From the NCBI RefSeq assembly GCF_028649395.1, contig NZ_JAQSUW010000014.1, positions 666,315 through 730,314 on the forward strand: a stretch of 64,000 nt of DNA, in the 5' to 3' direction. The position numbers were made by a program, and so were the translations under genes. Within the stretch, counting starts at the first letter, position 1, and the number at the start of each line of letters is the position of its first letter. The DNA comes from Pseudomonas sp. Gutcm_11s (GTDB taxonomy: Bacteria; Pseudomonadota; Gammaproteobacteria; Pseudomonadales; Pseudomonadaceae). The notes beneath the pieces were generated by a model. It was not told the DNA's origin. It did no database searches and was given only the letters and a program-made list of their open reading frames with translations. Shown in pieces: positions 1 to 8,436 of the stretch.

Positions 1-852
1 CACGGTCAGGCTGCCATGGGTCACGGCAGCCGGTTGCACCTTGACGTTCTGGCCGATGACGATGGTGCCGGTACGCGAGTTGATGATGACCTTGGCCGCC
101 GCCTGCCCCGCCTCGATTTCGATGTTCTCCAGCACCGCCAGATAATCCACGCGCTGGTTCGGGTCCAGCGGCGCGCTGACGCGGATCGAGCCGCCGTCGA
201 TGGCCTGGGCCACGCCAGGGCCGAGCAGGCCGTTGATCTGATCGACGATGTTCTTTGCCGTGGTGAAATCCGGACGATTGAGATTGAGCGTCAGACTGTT
301 GCCTTGATCGAAGCCGCTCGGCACCGGGCGCTCGACCGTGGCACCGGCAGGAATGCGGCCGGCCGACGGTACGTTGACGGTGATGCGCGAGCCATCGCCG
401 CCAGTGGCATCGAAGCCCCCGACCACTAGGTTGCCCTGGGCGATGGCGTAGACGTTGCCGTCGATGCCCTTCATCGGCGTCATCAGCAAGCTGCCGCCGC
501 GCAGGCTCTTCGAGTTACCGATCGAGGAGATGGTCACGTCGATCACCTGCCCCGGCTTGGCGAAGGGCGGCAGCTCGGCGTGCACGGATACTGCGGCAAC
601 GTTCTTCAGCTGCACGTTGCCGCCACCGGTCGGCACCTTGATGCCGAACTGCGCCAGCATGTTGTTGAAGGTCTGCAGGGTGAACGGTGTCTGCGTGGTC
701 TGGTCACCAGTGCCGTTGAGGCCGACCACCAGGCCGTAACCGATCAGCTGGTTGGTCCGTACGCCCTGGATGCTCGCCAGGTCCTTCAGACGCTCGGCCT
801 GTACGGCGCTGGCGACGAACAGCAGGCAAAGGACGGAAATCAGTCGTTTCAT
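1..852 (-). CDS. flgI: FlgI, flagellar P-ring protein (3' end outside window)
   Basis: Periplasmic protein that assembles into the P ring around the flagellar rod in the peptidoglycan layer. The 284 codons present start with a Sec-type signal peptide ([19 protein letters not shown]) followed by [30 protein letters not shown] FlgI sequence, and continue through the region ending [14 protein letters not shown]. FlgI proteins are normally about 365-370 aa, so roughly the last 80 residues lie left of the window. It is preceded by flgH with a 14-base gap and belongs to the operon that starts with flgF. Start ATG at 852. Very sure. Confidence 0.96.
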   Translation of the reverse strand, partial: MKRLISVLCLLFVASAVQAERLKDLASIQGVRTNQLIGYGLVVGLNGTGDQTTQTPFTLQTFNNMLAQFGIKVPTGGGNVQLKNVAAVSVHAELPPFAKPGQVIDVTISSIGNSKSLRGGSLLMTPMKGIDGNVYAIAQGNLVVGGFDATGGDGSRITVNVPSAGRIPAGATVERPVPSGFDQGNSLTLNLNRPDFTTAKNIVDQINGLLGPGVAQAIDGGSIRVSAPLDPNQRVDYLAVLENIEIEAGQAAAKVIINSRTGTIVIGQNVKVQPAAVTHGSLTV

Positions 853-866
853 GATCGGCTACCTAC

Positions 867-1580
867 TCAGAACGGGAACAACGGGCTCATGAAGAACCGG
901 TCGAACCAGCCAGGCTGGCTGGCATCGGCGAAGGCCCCGGTACCCGAGTAGGTGATGCGGGCGTTGGCCACCCGAGTCGAGGACACCGTGTTGTCGGTGG
1001 CGATGTCATCGGCACGGATCATGCCGGCGATGCGCACCAGTTCGTCACCGGTGTTCAGCGTCATCCACTTCTCGCCGCGTACAGCCAGGATGCCGTTGGG
1101 CAGAACTTCCGCGACCGTCACGGTGATCGAGCCGGACAGGCTGTTGCTCTGATTGGCTGCCGAGTCGCCTTCGGTTGCACGGGTTCCGCTATAGCCTACG
1201 TCCAGGCTGAGATCGTTGGTCTTCAGCGGGTTGAGGCCGGAGTTCGGATTGTTCAACGACACGGCGCCGCCGAACAGCGAAGTCAGACCGAGGTTGGCAG
1301 TGCTGTTCTTCGACATGTCCGAACCGGCCGACTTGCTGGCCTGGGTGCGCTCGCTGAGGGTGATGGTGATGATGTCGCCGATGCGATAGGCCTTGCGATC
1401 GTCGTACAGGTTGGTCTCGAAACCGGCCTGGTAGATGGAGCCATTGCTCTGCGCGGCCGGCAGCGGAGTGCGCGGTAGCACCGGGGAGTAATAGGGGTCG
1501 TCCGGCTTCGGCGCAGGCGCAACGCAGCCACTCAGGACCACGCTGGCCAGCAGGGGGAGAAAAATCATCGGCCGGTTCAT
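867..1580 (-). CDS. flgH: FlgH, flagellar L-ring lipoprotein
   Basis: Outer-membrane lipoprotein forming the L ring, the outer bushing of the flagellar basal body, paired with FlgI. The protein is 237 aa. It begins [19 protein letters not shown], a lipoprotein signal with the lipobox LSGC, and carries typical FlgH sequence ([19 protein letters not shown], and the C-terminal [19 protein letters not shown]). An in-frame GTG lies six bases upstream (1586), but the Shine-Dalgarno GAGG (about 9 bases before the ATG) fits the ATG at 1580 and would sit too close to the GTG. Same operon as flgF, flgG and flgI. Confidence 0.96.
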   Translation of the reverse strand: MNRPMIFLPLLASVVLSGCVAPAPKPDDPYYSPVLPRTPLPAAQSNGSIYQAGFETNLYDDRKAYRIGDIITITLSERTQASKSAGSDMSKNSTANLGLTSLFGGAVSLNNPNSGLNPLKTNDLSLDVGYSGTRATEGDSAANQSNSLSGSITVTVAEVLPNGILAVRGEKWMTLNTGDELVRIAGMIRADDIATDNTVSSTRVANARITYSGTGAFADASQPGWFDRFFMSPLFPF

Positions 1581-1639
1581 AACCACTTACCTCACGGTGT
1601 ACGTATTGCTAGTTGCCGGCGCCTAGGGCGCCTGCGGTA

Positions 1640-2425
1640 TTAAAGGTTCTGCGTGATGAAGGAGAGCATCTGGTCCGAGGTGGAGATCACCTTGGAGTTC
1701 ATCTCGTAGGCGCGCTGGGTGGTGATCATGTTGACCAGCTCTTCCACCACGCTGACGTTGGAGTTCTCCAGGGTGTTCTGCAGCACGGTGCCCAGGCCGG
1801 TCAGGCCCGGGGTGCCGACCTGCGGCGCACCACTGGAAGCGGTCTCCAGGAACAGGTTGTTGCCGATGGCCTGCAGGCCCGCCGGGTTGACGAAGTCGGC
1901 GGTCTGGATGTTGCCGATCACCTGGGAGGCCGGGTTACCGGCAACGGTGACCGAAGCGGTGCCATCCTCGCCTACGGTGAAGGTCTGCACCTCGGCCGGC
2001 AGGACGATGGCCGGCTCGAGCGGGAAACCGCTGGAGGTAACGATCTGGCCATCGGAGTCCAGGTGGAAGCTGCCGTCACGGGTATAGCCGACGGTGCCAT
2101 CCGGCATCAGCACCTGGAAGAAGCCGCGACCATTGACCGCCAGGTCCAACGGCTGTTCGGTGGTCTGCAGGCTGCCGGCGGTGAAGATCTTCTGGGTGCC
2201 AGCGATACGCACACCGGTACCCAGCTGCAGCCCGGTTGGCAGTTCGCTGTCCTGGCTGGACTGACCACCGGGCTGACGACGGATCTGGTACAGCAGATCC
2301 TCGAACTCGGCGCGATCGCGCTTGAAGCCGGTGGTCGAAACGTTGGCCAGGTTGTTGGAAATGGTGGTCAGGTTCATGTCCTGGGCGGACAGACCGGTTT
2401 TCGCAACCCAGAGTGCAGGAAGCAT
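1640..2425 (-). CDS. flgG: FlgG, distal rod protein
   Basis: Builds the distal part of the flagellar rod, the drive shaft crossing the periplasm inside the P and L rings. At 261 aa it has the standard FlgG length. The N-terminal flagellar rod motif is visible (LTTISNNLANVSTTGFKRDR), as is the C-terminal hook-basal-body motif (VEELVNMITTQRAYEMNSK), both of which form the coiled-coil D0 domain in this family. It follows flgF with a 46-base gap and precedes flgH by 59 bases, in the order usual for gamma-proteobacteria. Confidence 0.97.
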   Translation of the reverse strand: MLPALWVAKTGLSAQDMNLTTISNNLANVSTTGFKRDRAEFEDLLYQIRRQPGGQSSQDSELPTGLQLGTGVRIAGTQKIFTAGSLQTTEQPLDLAVNGRGFFQVLMPDGTVGYTRDGSFHLDSDGQIVTSSGFPLEPAIVLPAEVQTFTVGEDGTASVTVAGNPASQVIGNIQTADFVNPAGLQAIGNNLFLETASSGAPQVGTPGLTGLGTVLQNTLENSNVSVVEELVNMITTQRAYEMNSKVISTSDQMLSFITQNL

Positions 2426-2471
2426 ATTCTTTCTCCTCGAGCGCCAGATTCATGGCGCTTCGCGTTGGTGA

Positions 2472-3215
2472 TTAGCTGAGTTGCATGACCCGTGCCATGG
2501 CTGCCGCATCGTCTTCGGCGGTACGCATCATCTTCACGTGCAGTTCGAACTGGCGGGACAGCGAGAGGATCGCGGTCATCTCCTCGACGGCATTGACGTT
2601 GCTCGACTCGAGGAAGCCGGAGGTGACCCGTACGTTGGCGTCGGCGGCGACCGGCTCGGTGGCGCCCTTGACGCGGATCAGGCCGTCAGTGCCCTTCTCC
2701 ATGGTCTTCGGGTCCGGATTGACCAGCTTGATGCGGTCCACCTCTGCCATCACGTTCGGCGCTTCGCCGAGGGCACGAATACTGATGGTGCCGTCCTGGC
2801 CGATCTCGACCTTCTGCTCCGGCGGTACGGCAATCGGCCCGCCATTGCCGAGCACCGGCAAACCGTTGCCGGTGCGCAGCTGCCCAAGGGCATCGATCTG
2901 CAGGCTGGCAGTACGCACATAGGCCTCGCCACCGTCGGCAGCCTGCACGGCGATCCAGCCCTGGCCATCGACGGCTACGTCCATGTCGCGGCCAGTCTCC
3001 TGCAGGGAGCCGGGGGTGAAATCGGTAGCCGGGCGCTCGCTCATCGCATAGACGCGTGCCGGGTAGCTCTCGCCGAATACAGGCATGGAGCGCGCCTGCT
3101 CGTAGTCGCGACGGAAACCGGTGGTGGAAATGTTCGCCAGGTTGTTGGCGTGGGCGCGCTGGGCCAGGGTGTTCTGGCTGGCGCCGCTCATGGAGATATA
3201 AAGCATCTTGTCCAT
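2472..3215 (-). CDS. flgF: FlgF, proximal rod protein
   Basis: Component of the proximal flagellar rod. The protein has 247 aa, with the N-terminal rod motif (LAQRAHANNLANISTTGFRRDY) and the C-terminal VNAVEEMTAILSLSRQFE segment that pairs with it. It is the first gene of the flgFGHI(JKL) operon: 54 bases upstream of its ATG there is a consensus sigma-54 promoter (3269-3284), and the 196-base gap to flgE is the only sizeable break in the flgB-flgI series. The two-operon arrangement matches what is known for Pseudomonas flagellar class III genes. Confidence 0.97.
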   Translation of the reverse strand: MDKMLYISMSGASQNTLAQRAHANNLANISTTGFRRDYEQARSMPVFGESYPARVYAMSERPATDFTPGSLQETGRDMDVAVDGQGWIAVQAADGGEAYVRTASLQIDALGQLRTGNGLPVLGNGGPIAVPPEQKVEIGQDGTISIRALGEAPNVMAEVDRIKLVNPDPKTMEKGTDGLIRVKGATEPVAADANVRVTSGFLESSNVNAVEEMTAILSLSRQFELHVKMMRTAEDDAAAMARVMQLS

Positions 3216-3268
3216 GGTTTGCTCCGCAGGTCGGCTGTTGCCGCTCGTAACTCAGTTACCTGCACTTC

Positions 3269-3284
3269 AGCAAACCGCGTGCCA
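3269..3284 (-). promoter_or_regulatory. sigma-54 promoter of flgF operon
   Basis: On the minus strand the sequence reads TGGCAC-GCGGT-TTGCT, a perfect match to the -24/-12 RpoN consensus with the GG and GC elements at the right spacing. It ends 54 bases before the flgF start codon. In Pseudomonas the corresponding operon is activated by the FleR enhancer-binding protein; the activator here is inferred, not seen. Confidence 0.9.
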
Positions 3285-3327
3285 GAACCAGACAAAATCT
3301 ATATCTATATGATTTTTAAGTAATTAT

Positions 3328-3354
3328 TAAAAACAAAAGCTCAGGATAGAGCTC
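3328..3354 (-). terminator. probable terminator after flgE
   Basis: On the minus strand a 5-bp stem (AGCTC/GAGCT, 3338-3353) is followed directly by TTTTGTTTTT. The stem is short, so efficiency may be modest. It lies between the end of flgE and the flgF promoter, where a stop of the flgBCDE transcript is expected. Confidence 0.5.
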
Positions 3355-3375
3355 ACAGGAGAGGTGTTCCGGCGA

Positions 3376-3399
3376 GGGCTTGCCGCTGCCGGCAAGCCC
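3376..3399. repeat. 10-bp inverted repeat after flgE
   Basis: GGGCTTGCCG and its exact complement flank a CTGC loop, 13 bases beyond the flgE stop codon. There is no run of T on either side, so it is not a classical intrinsic terminator. It may stabilise the 3' end of the flgBCDE mRNA or work with the weaker U-rich hairpin just beyond it. Confidence 0.6.
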
Positions 3400-3411
3400 C
3401 TTCCGTACTCA

Positions 3412-4719
3412 TCAACGCAGGTTGATGATGGTCTGGGTGATGGCGCTTTCGGTCTCGATGGTCTTGGCGTTGGCCTGGTAGTTGCGCTGGGCAACGATCA
3501 GGTTCACCAGCTGATCGGACAGCTCGACGTTGGAGTCCTCCAGCGCACCGGCCTGCAGAGCACCCAGGGTGCCCGAGCGCGGCGTGCCGATCACCGGCTC
3601 ACCGGACTGGAAGGATTGCACCCAGGCCGTCTTGCCTACCGGAGTCAGGCCCTGAACGTTGGCGAAGTTAGCCAACACCACCTGTCCCTGGATCAACGAT
3701 TGGCCATTGGTGTAACGAGCGAAAATCACACCGGTGTCATCGATCTCCAGGCCGGCCAACTCGCCAGTGGTATAGCCATCCTGGCTTACCGAGGTAACAG
3801 CAAAGGAGCTGGCGAACTGAGTGGCATCGCGGATATCAATAGTCACGCCCGCAGTAGCGGCATCAGCACCGTTGGCGCTCCAGACCGGAGGAACCGCACT
3901 ATCCGGCGCCGCAGGCACCCAGTTAGTCATGGTCATGGTGCCATCGGCATTCACCGTAAACTCCGGCGACGCCAGCGTCGTCAGATCCAGCTGCCCGGCG
4001 GCAGTGAAGTTCAGCGTCGCACTATAGGGCGTCGTCAAGGTTGGATCGTTGGGGTTACGACCGTCGACCAATACGTTCATGGTCCAGGCATTCGGCCCAG
4101 TCTTGACGAAATACTGGGTCATGACGTGGGCATTGCCCTGAGTGTCATAGATGTTGGTCGAGGTCGACGAGTTGTAGGTGGTCGGGTCGGCCGGATCGAA
4201 CGGAGTGGTAGTAGGCACCGTATTGTTCGAGTTCAGGTTGAACGTCTGGCTCATGTTCTCCGTGGCGCGGGGAGACTGAGCAGCGGTCTGGATCCGGATG
4301 TCATCCACGATGCCATTCTGCAGATTGCCGGCGGCATCAACCGCATAACCTTGCAGCTTGTAACCGAAGTTGTTGACCACATAGCCATCGCGATCGGTAC
4401 CGAAATAGCCAGCACGGGTATAGCTGATCTCACCATTGTTGCTGGTGACGAAGAAGCCATTGCCGTTGATGGCCAGGTCCAGGGCGTTCTGGGTGTAGTT
4501 GATGTTGCCCTGGTTGAACAGCTGCGACACGTCAGACAGCAGCACACCGCTGCCCGTCGGGTTGGAGCCACTACCGAGCATGGAGGCGGCATACACGTCG
4601 GAGAACTCGGCACGCGACTGCTTGAAGCCGGCGGTGCCGGCGTTGGCGATGTTGTTGCCGGTGACGTTGAGGTCCTTGGTGGCTGCCCGCAGACCGCTGA
4701 GACCGATATTGAAAGCCAT
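3412..4719 (-). CDS. flgE: FlgE, flagellar hook protein
   Basis: Subunit of the flagellar hook, the flexible joint between rod and filament. The 435-aa protein starts MAFNIGLSGLRAATKDLNVTG with the conserved NNIANAGTAGFKQ motif, and ends with SDQLVNLIVAQRNYQANAK, the C-terminal D0 helix. The central part (about residues 140-320; 3750-4300) is Thr/Asn/Asp-rich and visibly less GC-rich than its neighbours, as expected for the surface-exposed D2/D3 domains, which vary between strains. It is the last gene of the flgBCDE operon, 44 bases after flgD. Confidence 0.97.
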   Translation of the reverse strand: MAFNIGLSGLRAATKDLNVTGNNIANAGTAGFKQSRAEFSDVYAASMLGSGSNPTGSGVLLSDVSQLFNQGNINYTQNALDLAINGNGFFVTSNNGEISYTRAGYFGTDRDGYVVNNFGYKLQGYAVDAAGNLQNGIVDDIRIQTAAQSPRATENMSQTFNLNSNNTVPTTTPFDPADPTTYNSSTSTNIYDTQGNAHVMTQYFVKTGPNAWTMNVLVDGRNPNDPTLTTPYSATLNFTAAGQLDLTTLASPEFTVNADGTMTMTNWVPAAPDSAVPPVWSANGADAATAGVTIDIRDATQFASSFAVTSVSQDGYTTGELAGLEIDDTGVIFARYTNGQSLIQGQVVLANFANVQGLTPVGKTAWVQSFQSGEPVIGTPRSGTLGALQAGALEDSNVELSDQLVNLIVAQRNYQANAKTIETESAITQTIINLR

Positions 4720-4763
4720 GGATTTACTCCTTTGCCGCTACTGCCGGCGCTTACGGCCTGGGG

Positions 4764-5432
4764 TTACTGACCAATGATCTGGACCTGGGACAGCGCTACG
4801 CTGCCAAGCCCTGCAAGATTGAGCATCAGCTCGCCGCCGTTCTGGCCGAGAGTGACGCTATCGACGTTCGCCGGCAGCAAGGTGTAGAGCCCCTTGGTAC
4901 CGTCGGAATAAGTGGCTTGCGCCTCGAACTTGTAGGTGCCGGGCGGTAACAGATTGCCGCTCGAGTCCTTGCCGTCCCACATGAAGCTGACATTGCCGGC
5001 AGACTGTTGGCCAAGATTCACGCGGCTCACCGCCTTGCCGGCACTGTCATAGACGTTGACGTACACGTTGCTGCTGGTAACCGGCAGGACCAGGCTGCCC
5101 TTGAAGGTCTCGCTGGTATCCACCACGGCCTTCTCGGTCGGAATAATCACCTTGCGCCCCACCAGGGACGATGCCTGCAACGCCTGAGAGGACTGGTAGC
5201 CGGAGAGCAGCGACTCCATGCTGGAGTTGAGCTGCTCGATACCCTCGACCTGGCTGAACTGCGCAAGCTGGGCGATGAACTCACCGTTCTCCTGCGGCTC
5301 CAGCGGGTTCTGGTTGTTCAACTGGGCCACCAGCAACTCGAGGAACTGGTTCTTGCCGAGCTCCTTGTTCTGCGTGGTGTCCTGCTGAATCTGGTACTGG
5401 TCCAGTGCGGAACTAACGCCACTGACACTCAT
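4764..5432 (-). CDS. flgD: FlgD, hook-cap (hook assembly) protein
   Basis: Scaffold that caps the growing hook and directs FlgE assembly; it is lost from the mature flagellum. The protein is 222 aa. The N-terminal region carries the family motif KNQFLELLVAQLNNQNPLEP, followed by QLAQFSQVEGIEQLN, and the second half is the FlgD Ig-like/Tudor part (MWDGKDSSGNLLPPGTYKFE). It lies between flgC (22-base gap) and flgE. Confidence 0.97.
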   Translation of the reverse strand: MSVSGVSSALDQYQIQQDTTQNKELGKNQFLELLVAQLNNQNPLEPQENGEFIAQLAQFSQVEGIEQLNSSMESLLSGYQSSQALQASSLVGRKVIIPTEKAVVDTSETFKGSLVLPVTSSNVYVNVYDSAGKAVSRVNLGQQSAGNVSFMWDGKDSSGNLLPPGTYKFEAQATYSDGTKGLYTLLPANVDSVTLGQNGGELMLNLAGLGSVALSQVQIIGQ

Positions 5433-5454
5433 TGTCTAGCTCCTCGTTCGCGGC

Positions 5455-5898
5455 TTACTGACCCAGGGTCAGTACGCGCTGCATCATCTGCTTGGCGGTG
5501 TTCATCATTTCCACGTTGGTCTGGAATGCGCGGCTGGCAGAGATCATGTCAGCCATTTCTTCGACCACGTTGACGTTGGGGTAATACACGTAGCCCTTCG
5601 CATCGGCCGCCGGATGGTTCGGCTCGTAGCGAGGCATCAGGCTGCTCTGGTCCTCGACCACACCCAGTACCTGCACCCCACGGCCGGGCTGATCCTGGTC
5701 GGCGAACAGCGAGCCGCGATCACCTTCCATGGTCGATTCGAACGTGGTGGCGAACACCGGGTGGCGAGCGCGGTAGGTCTGATTGATGCTCGAAGAGACC
5801 GTCTCGGCGTTGGCAATGTTGCTGGAGATGGTGTTCAGGCGAGTGCTCTGGGCGCTCATGCCGGTACCGGCGATATTGAAGACACTGGCGAGTGACAT
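5455..5898 (-). CDS. flgC: FlgC, proximal rod protein
   Basis: Proximal rod subunit of the flagellar basal body. The 147-aa protein has the N-terminal rod motif (RLNTISSNIANAETVSSS) and the C-terminal VVEEMADMISASRAFQTNVE helix; the stretch YVYYPNVNVVEEM is diagnostic for FlgC. It is separated from flgB by 14 bases and from flgD by 22, consistent with one transcript from the sigma-54 promoter before flgB. Confidence 0.97.
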   Translation of the reverse strand: MSLASVFNIAGTGMSAQSTRLNTISSNIANAETVSSSINQTYRARHPVFATTFESTMEGDRGSLFADQDQPGRGVQVLGVVEDQSSLMPRYEPNHPAADAKGYVYYPNVNVVEEMADMISASRAFQTNVEMMNTAKQMMQRVLTLGQ

Positions 5899-5912
5899 GG
5901 TGGTGATCTCCC

Positions 5913-6320
5913 TTATTCGCCGCGCAGGGCGCTGACCAGCCCTTTGAACTTGCTGTTGAGCAGGGTGAAGCTGGCCTGGAACTGCACCGCGTTCTCGGTG
6001 TAGTTGGCCTGCTCCTGCTGCATGTCGACGCTGTTCTGATCGATAGACGGGTGGAACGGGGTGCGGTAGCGCAATGCTGGGTCGGCCAGCTCGATACCGT
6101 CTGCGGCAATGTGGCGGCCGTCGGTACGGCTCAGCCCGAATTGCTTGCCGCTCTGCTTCTCGCTCTGTTCGGCCAGTACGGCGGAGAAGTCCAGATCACG
6201 CGCTTTGTAGTTCGGGGTATCGGCGTTGGCGATGTTGTTGGACAGGACCTCGGCGCGGCGGGCGCGGAAGCCTAGGGCCGTTTCGTGGATGCCAAGTGCG
6301 CTTTCGAAGCTGATGCTCAT
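5913..6320 (-). CDS. flgB: FlgB, proximal rod protein
   Basis: First rod subunit gene of the hook-basal-body operon. The protein is 135 aa from ATG 6320 (MSISFESALGIHETAL), with the rod motif RAEVLSNNIANADTPNYKARD and a C-terminal YTENAVQFQASFTLLNSKFKG. The frame is open for 13 codons upstream to another ATG (6359), but that lies within a few bases of the -12 element of the promoter and cannot be used from the sigma-54 start. Operon head: flgB-flgC-flgD-flgE. Confidence 0.96.
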   Translation of the reverse strand: MSISFESALGIHETALGFRARRAEVLSNNIANADTPNYKARDLDFSAVLAEQSEKQSGKQFGLSRTDGRHIAADGIELADPALRYRTPFHPSIDQNSVDMQQEQANYTENAVQFQASFTLLNSKFKGLVSALRGE

Positions 6321-6361
6321 GATCTGGAACCTTTGCCGGTTGGGCGTGTTGCCAGACATTC

Positions 6362-6377
6362 AGCAAAGGTTGTGCCA
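6362..6377 (-). promoter_or_regulatory. sigma-54 promoter of flgBCDE
   Basis: Minus-strand sequence TGGCAC-AACCT-TTGCT, a full RpoN -24/-12 match, 42 bases upstream of the FlgB ATG. It has the same 5-base spacer and flanks as the flgF promoter at 3269-3284, supporting shared control of the two rod/hook operons, presumably by FleR as in other Pseudomonas. Confidence 0.91.
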
Positions 6378-6469
6378 GTTTTATTTTTACTTATTTTTCA
6401 ATGACTTATTGATTTAAAGGCTGGCAACTCAGCGGCAAGCGGCAAGGCTTTTCCGCTTAAACCGGCCTA

Positions 6470-6500
6470 GGCGGCAAAACCGGCAATCCCTTTTGCCGCC
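6470..6500. repeat. 10-bp inverted repeat between cheR and flgB
   Basis: GGCGGCAAAA at 6470-6479 and its exact complement at 6491-6500 enclose an 11-base loop. It lies between the cheR terminator and the flgB promoter. Either arm could form a second transcription barrier; function not shown by the sequence. Confidence 0.6.
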
Positions 6501-6507
6501 CCAAAAA

Positions 6508-6537
6508 GAAAACGGGAGGCCTCAGCCTCCCGTTTTC
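6508..6537 (-). terminator. strong intrinsic terminator after cheR
   Basis: A perfect 13-bp stem (GAAAACGGGAGGC and complement) with a CTCA loop, 14 bases after the cheR stop codon. On the minus strand it continues into TTTTT. It should end the cheV-cheR transcript before the flgB promoter. Confidence 0.9.
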
Positions 6538-6551
6538 ATTTCAACTCCGGA

Positions 6552-7379
6552 TCATTTCACCTTGTAGATGATCCCAGGGCTGCACTGCACCATCTGATAG
6601 AGGTCTGGCAGGCCATTGAGCGCCTCGGAAGCCCCGAGGAAGAGATAGCCACCCGGCTTCAGCGTGGCATGGATGCGGGTGAGGATGTCCTTCTTCACCT
6701 CGGCCGAAAAATAGATCAGCACGTTGCGGCAGAACACCACGTCGAATTTACCGAGAGCCGCATAGCTCTCCAGCAGGTTCAGCGGGCGGAACTCGATTCG
6801 ACTCCGGATCGGTGTCTTGACTGCCCAACGCCCCGGCCCCTTGGGGTCGAAGTAACGCTGCAGTCGATCCTGTGACAGGCCACGACCCATGGCTAGGCTG
6901 TCGTACTCGCCGGACTTGCAGTTGGTCAGCATCGACGGAGACAGATCGGTCGCCACTATCTGCACGCCGGCCTTGAGCTGACCGAGATTGGTCTTCTCGA
7001 ACTCGTCGATGGTCATGGACAGTGAATAAGGCTCCTGCCCCGAGGAGCAGGCCGCAGACCAGATGCGCAGGCGCTGGCTGGGATTAGCCTTGATCAGTTC
7101 CGGCAGAACCCGGTTCTTCATCACCTCGAAGGGGTAGGTATCGCGGAACCACAGGGTTTCGTTGGTGGTCATCGCGTCCACCACCTGCTCACGCAACCCT
7201 CCACGGGGCTGAGCCTGCATCTTCTGCACCAGCTCGCCGAGGGTCTTGATCCCCTGCTGCTCCATCAGCTTGTTCAGGCGGCTGGACACCAGGTACTGCT
7301 TATTGCTCCCCAGCAGAATGCCGCAGGCCTTTTCCAGAAAGGTCCGGAACTGCTCGAAATCCAAATTACCTGAAGACAC
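6552..7379 (-). CDS. cheR: CheR, chemotaxis protein methyltransferase
   Basis: Cytoplasmic SAM-dependent enzyme that methylates glutamates on chemoreceptors for adaptation. The product is 275 aa from GTG 7379 (encoding VSSGNLDFEQF). N-terminal CheR helical domain: FLEKACGILLGSNKQYLVSSR. Methyltransferase domain: MTTNETLWFRD, RIWSAACSSGQEPYS, DVVFCRNVLIYF, LGASEALNG. I prefer the GTG because GAGG stands 8 bases before it and the length matches the family; the ATG at 7400 would add seven residues. It follows cheV by 44 bases and likely shares its transcript. In P. aeruginosa the same cheV-cheR pair adjoins flgAMN. Confidence 0.95.
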   Translation of the reverse strand: MSSGNLDFEQFRTFLEKACGILLGSNKQYLVSSRLNKLMEQQGIKTLGELVQKMQAQPRGGLREQVVDAMTTNETLWFRDTYPFEVMKNRVLPELIKANPSQRLRIWSAACSSGQEPYSLSMTIDEFEKTNLGQLKAGVQIVATDLSPSMLTNCKSGEYDSLAMGRGLSQDRLQRYFDPKGPGRWAVKTPIRSRIEFRPLNLLESYAALGKFDVVFCRNVLIYFSAEVKKDILTRIHATLKPGGYLFLGASEALNGLPDLYQMVQCSPGIIYKVK

Positions 7380-7423
7380 TAATGCCGCCTCACCATACAT
7401 AGTCCTAACCGAGGGCCGAGCCC

Positions 7424-8356
7424 TCAGCCCCCATCAGCTACACGGATGCGTTCAACCACACGCGACGCCAGGTCATCCGGGCGGAACTTCGCCAGGAAAT
7501 CGTCTGCGCCGACCTTCTTCACCATCGCCTGGTTGAACACGCCGGAAAGTGAAGTATGCAGAATCACGTGGAGGGTCTGCATCCTCGGATCGGAGCGAAT
7601 CTCCGCCGTCAGGGTGTATCCATCCATCTCCGGCATCTCGATGTCGGAGATCAGCATGAGGAATTCCTTCGCCGGATCCTTGCCGTCTTCCACCATCTTG
7701 CGCAGGTAGTCATAGGCCTCACGCCCGTCGTTGAGCGCCACGACCTCCACGCCAACGCTCTCCAGGCAACGCGAGACCTGCTTGCGCGCCACCGAGGAGT
7801 CGTCGCAGATCAGCACGCGCTTGGACACCGCCTTGGCCTGCGTCTCGACGTCCACCACACCCTCGGAAATCGCTTCCGACATGGGCGCGACCTCGGCGAG
7901 GATCTTCTCCACGTCGATGACCTCCACCAGCCTGTTGTCCACGCGAGTTACCGCAGTCAGGTAGTGGTCACGACCCGTGCCCTTGGGTGGCGGATGAATC
8001 TCGCCCCAGTTCATGTTGACGATGCGCTCCACCGAGCGCACCAGAAAACCCTGAACCTTGGTGTTGTACTCGGTGATGATCACGAAACTGTTCTGGATGT
8101 CGTCCAGCGCGGACCTACCAGTGGCCAGTGCCAGATCCAGGATAGGGATGGTGCCCCCGCGAATGTTCGCCACACCGCGCACCACCTGACTGGATTTGGG
8201 CATCACGGTGAGCTTGGGGCACTGCAGTACCTCCTTCACCTTGAACACGTTGATGCCGTAGAGCTGCGGACCGTCCAAGCGGAACAGCAAGAGCTCCAGG
8301 CGGTTCTGCCCGACCAGTTGGGTACGCTGGTTAACCGAGTCCAATACTCCGGCCAT
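7424..8356 (-). CDS. cheV: CheV, chemotaxis coupling protein with receiver domain
   Basis: Adaptor linking chemoreceptors to CheA, with a phosphorylatable receiver that tunes signalling. The 310-aa product has a CheW-like domain in the first 165 residues (LELLLFRLDGPQLYGINVFKVKE, VRGVANIRGGTIPILDL) and a CheY-type receiver at about residues 178-305 with acidic pocket VLICDDS, phosphoacceptor ISDIEMPEMDGY and conserved Lys in DDFLAKF. It is divergent from flgA (80-base gap) and followed by cheR. The leader has GGAG seven bases before the ATG, overlapping an AACAATAA motif. Confidence 0.95.
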   Translation of the reverse strand: MAGVLDSVNQRTQLVGQNRLELLLFRLDGPQLYGINVFKVKEVLQCPKLTVMPKSSQVVRGVANIRGGTIPILDLALATGRSALDDIQNSFVIITEYNTKVQGFLVRSVERIVNMNWGEIHPPPKGTGRDHYLTAVTRVDNRLVEVIDVEKILAEVAPMSEAISEGVVDVETQAKAVSKRVLICDDSSVARKQVSRCLESVGVEVVALNDGREAYDYLRKMVEDGKDPAKEFLMLISDIEMPEMDGYTLTAEIRSDPRMQTLHVILHTSLSGVFNQAMVKKVGADDFLAKFRPDDLASRVVERIRVADGG

Positions 8357-8367
8357 GCCCAGACTCC

Positions 8368-8375
8368 TTATTGTT
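8368..8375 (-). promoter_or_regulatory. AAnAAnAA (Crc/Hfq CA-type) motif at cheV start
   Basis: The cheV leader reads AACAATAA directly before the Shine-Dalgarno GGAG. AAnAAnAA near a start codon is the known Hfq/Crc recognition pattern in Pseudomonas. One exact copy; whether it acts on this chemotaxis gene is inference. Confidence 0.45.
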
Positions 8376-8390
8376 CATATCGCCGTGCGT

Positions 8391-8409
8391 CCTGCTAAAG
8401 CCTAGCAGG
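8391..8409. repeat. 7-bp inverted repeat in cheV-flgA intergenic region
   Basis: CCTGCTA and its exact complement TAGCAGG are spaced by 5 bases, ending one base before the -24 element of the flgA sigma-54 promoter. It could be an operator serving either divergent gene; no known factor assigned. Confidence 0.45.
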
Positions 8410-8425
8410 CGGCACGGGCCTTGCT
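8410..8425 (+). promoter_or_regulatory. sigma-54 promoter of flgA
   Basis: CGGCAC-GGGCC-TTGCT matches the RpoN consensus except for the first base. In Pseudomonas flgA belongs to the FleQ/RpoN class, so the position is as expected. The predicted transcript start, about 12 bases after the GC, is near 8436, one base before the first possible FlgA ATG. Confidence 0.75.
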
Positions 8426-8436
8426 TTGTAAGCGCC

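Noticed and set aside
3376..3399. Strong intrinsic terminator for flgE
   Set aside because: Stem is good, but no T run follows on either strand; listed only as an inverted repeat.
3364..4770. 468-codon plus-strand frame across flgE
   Set aside because: Mirror of the FlgE coding sequence; no domain and it covers the hairpin after flgE.
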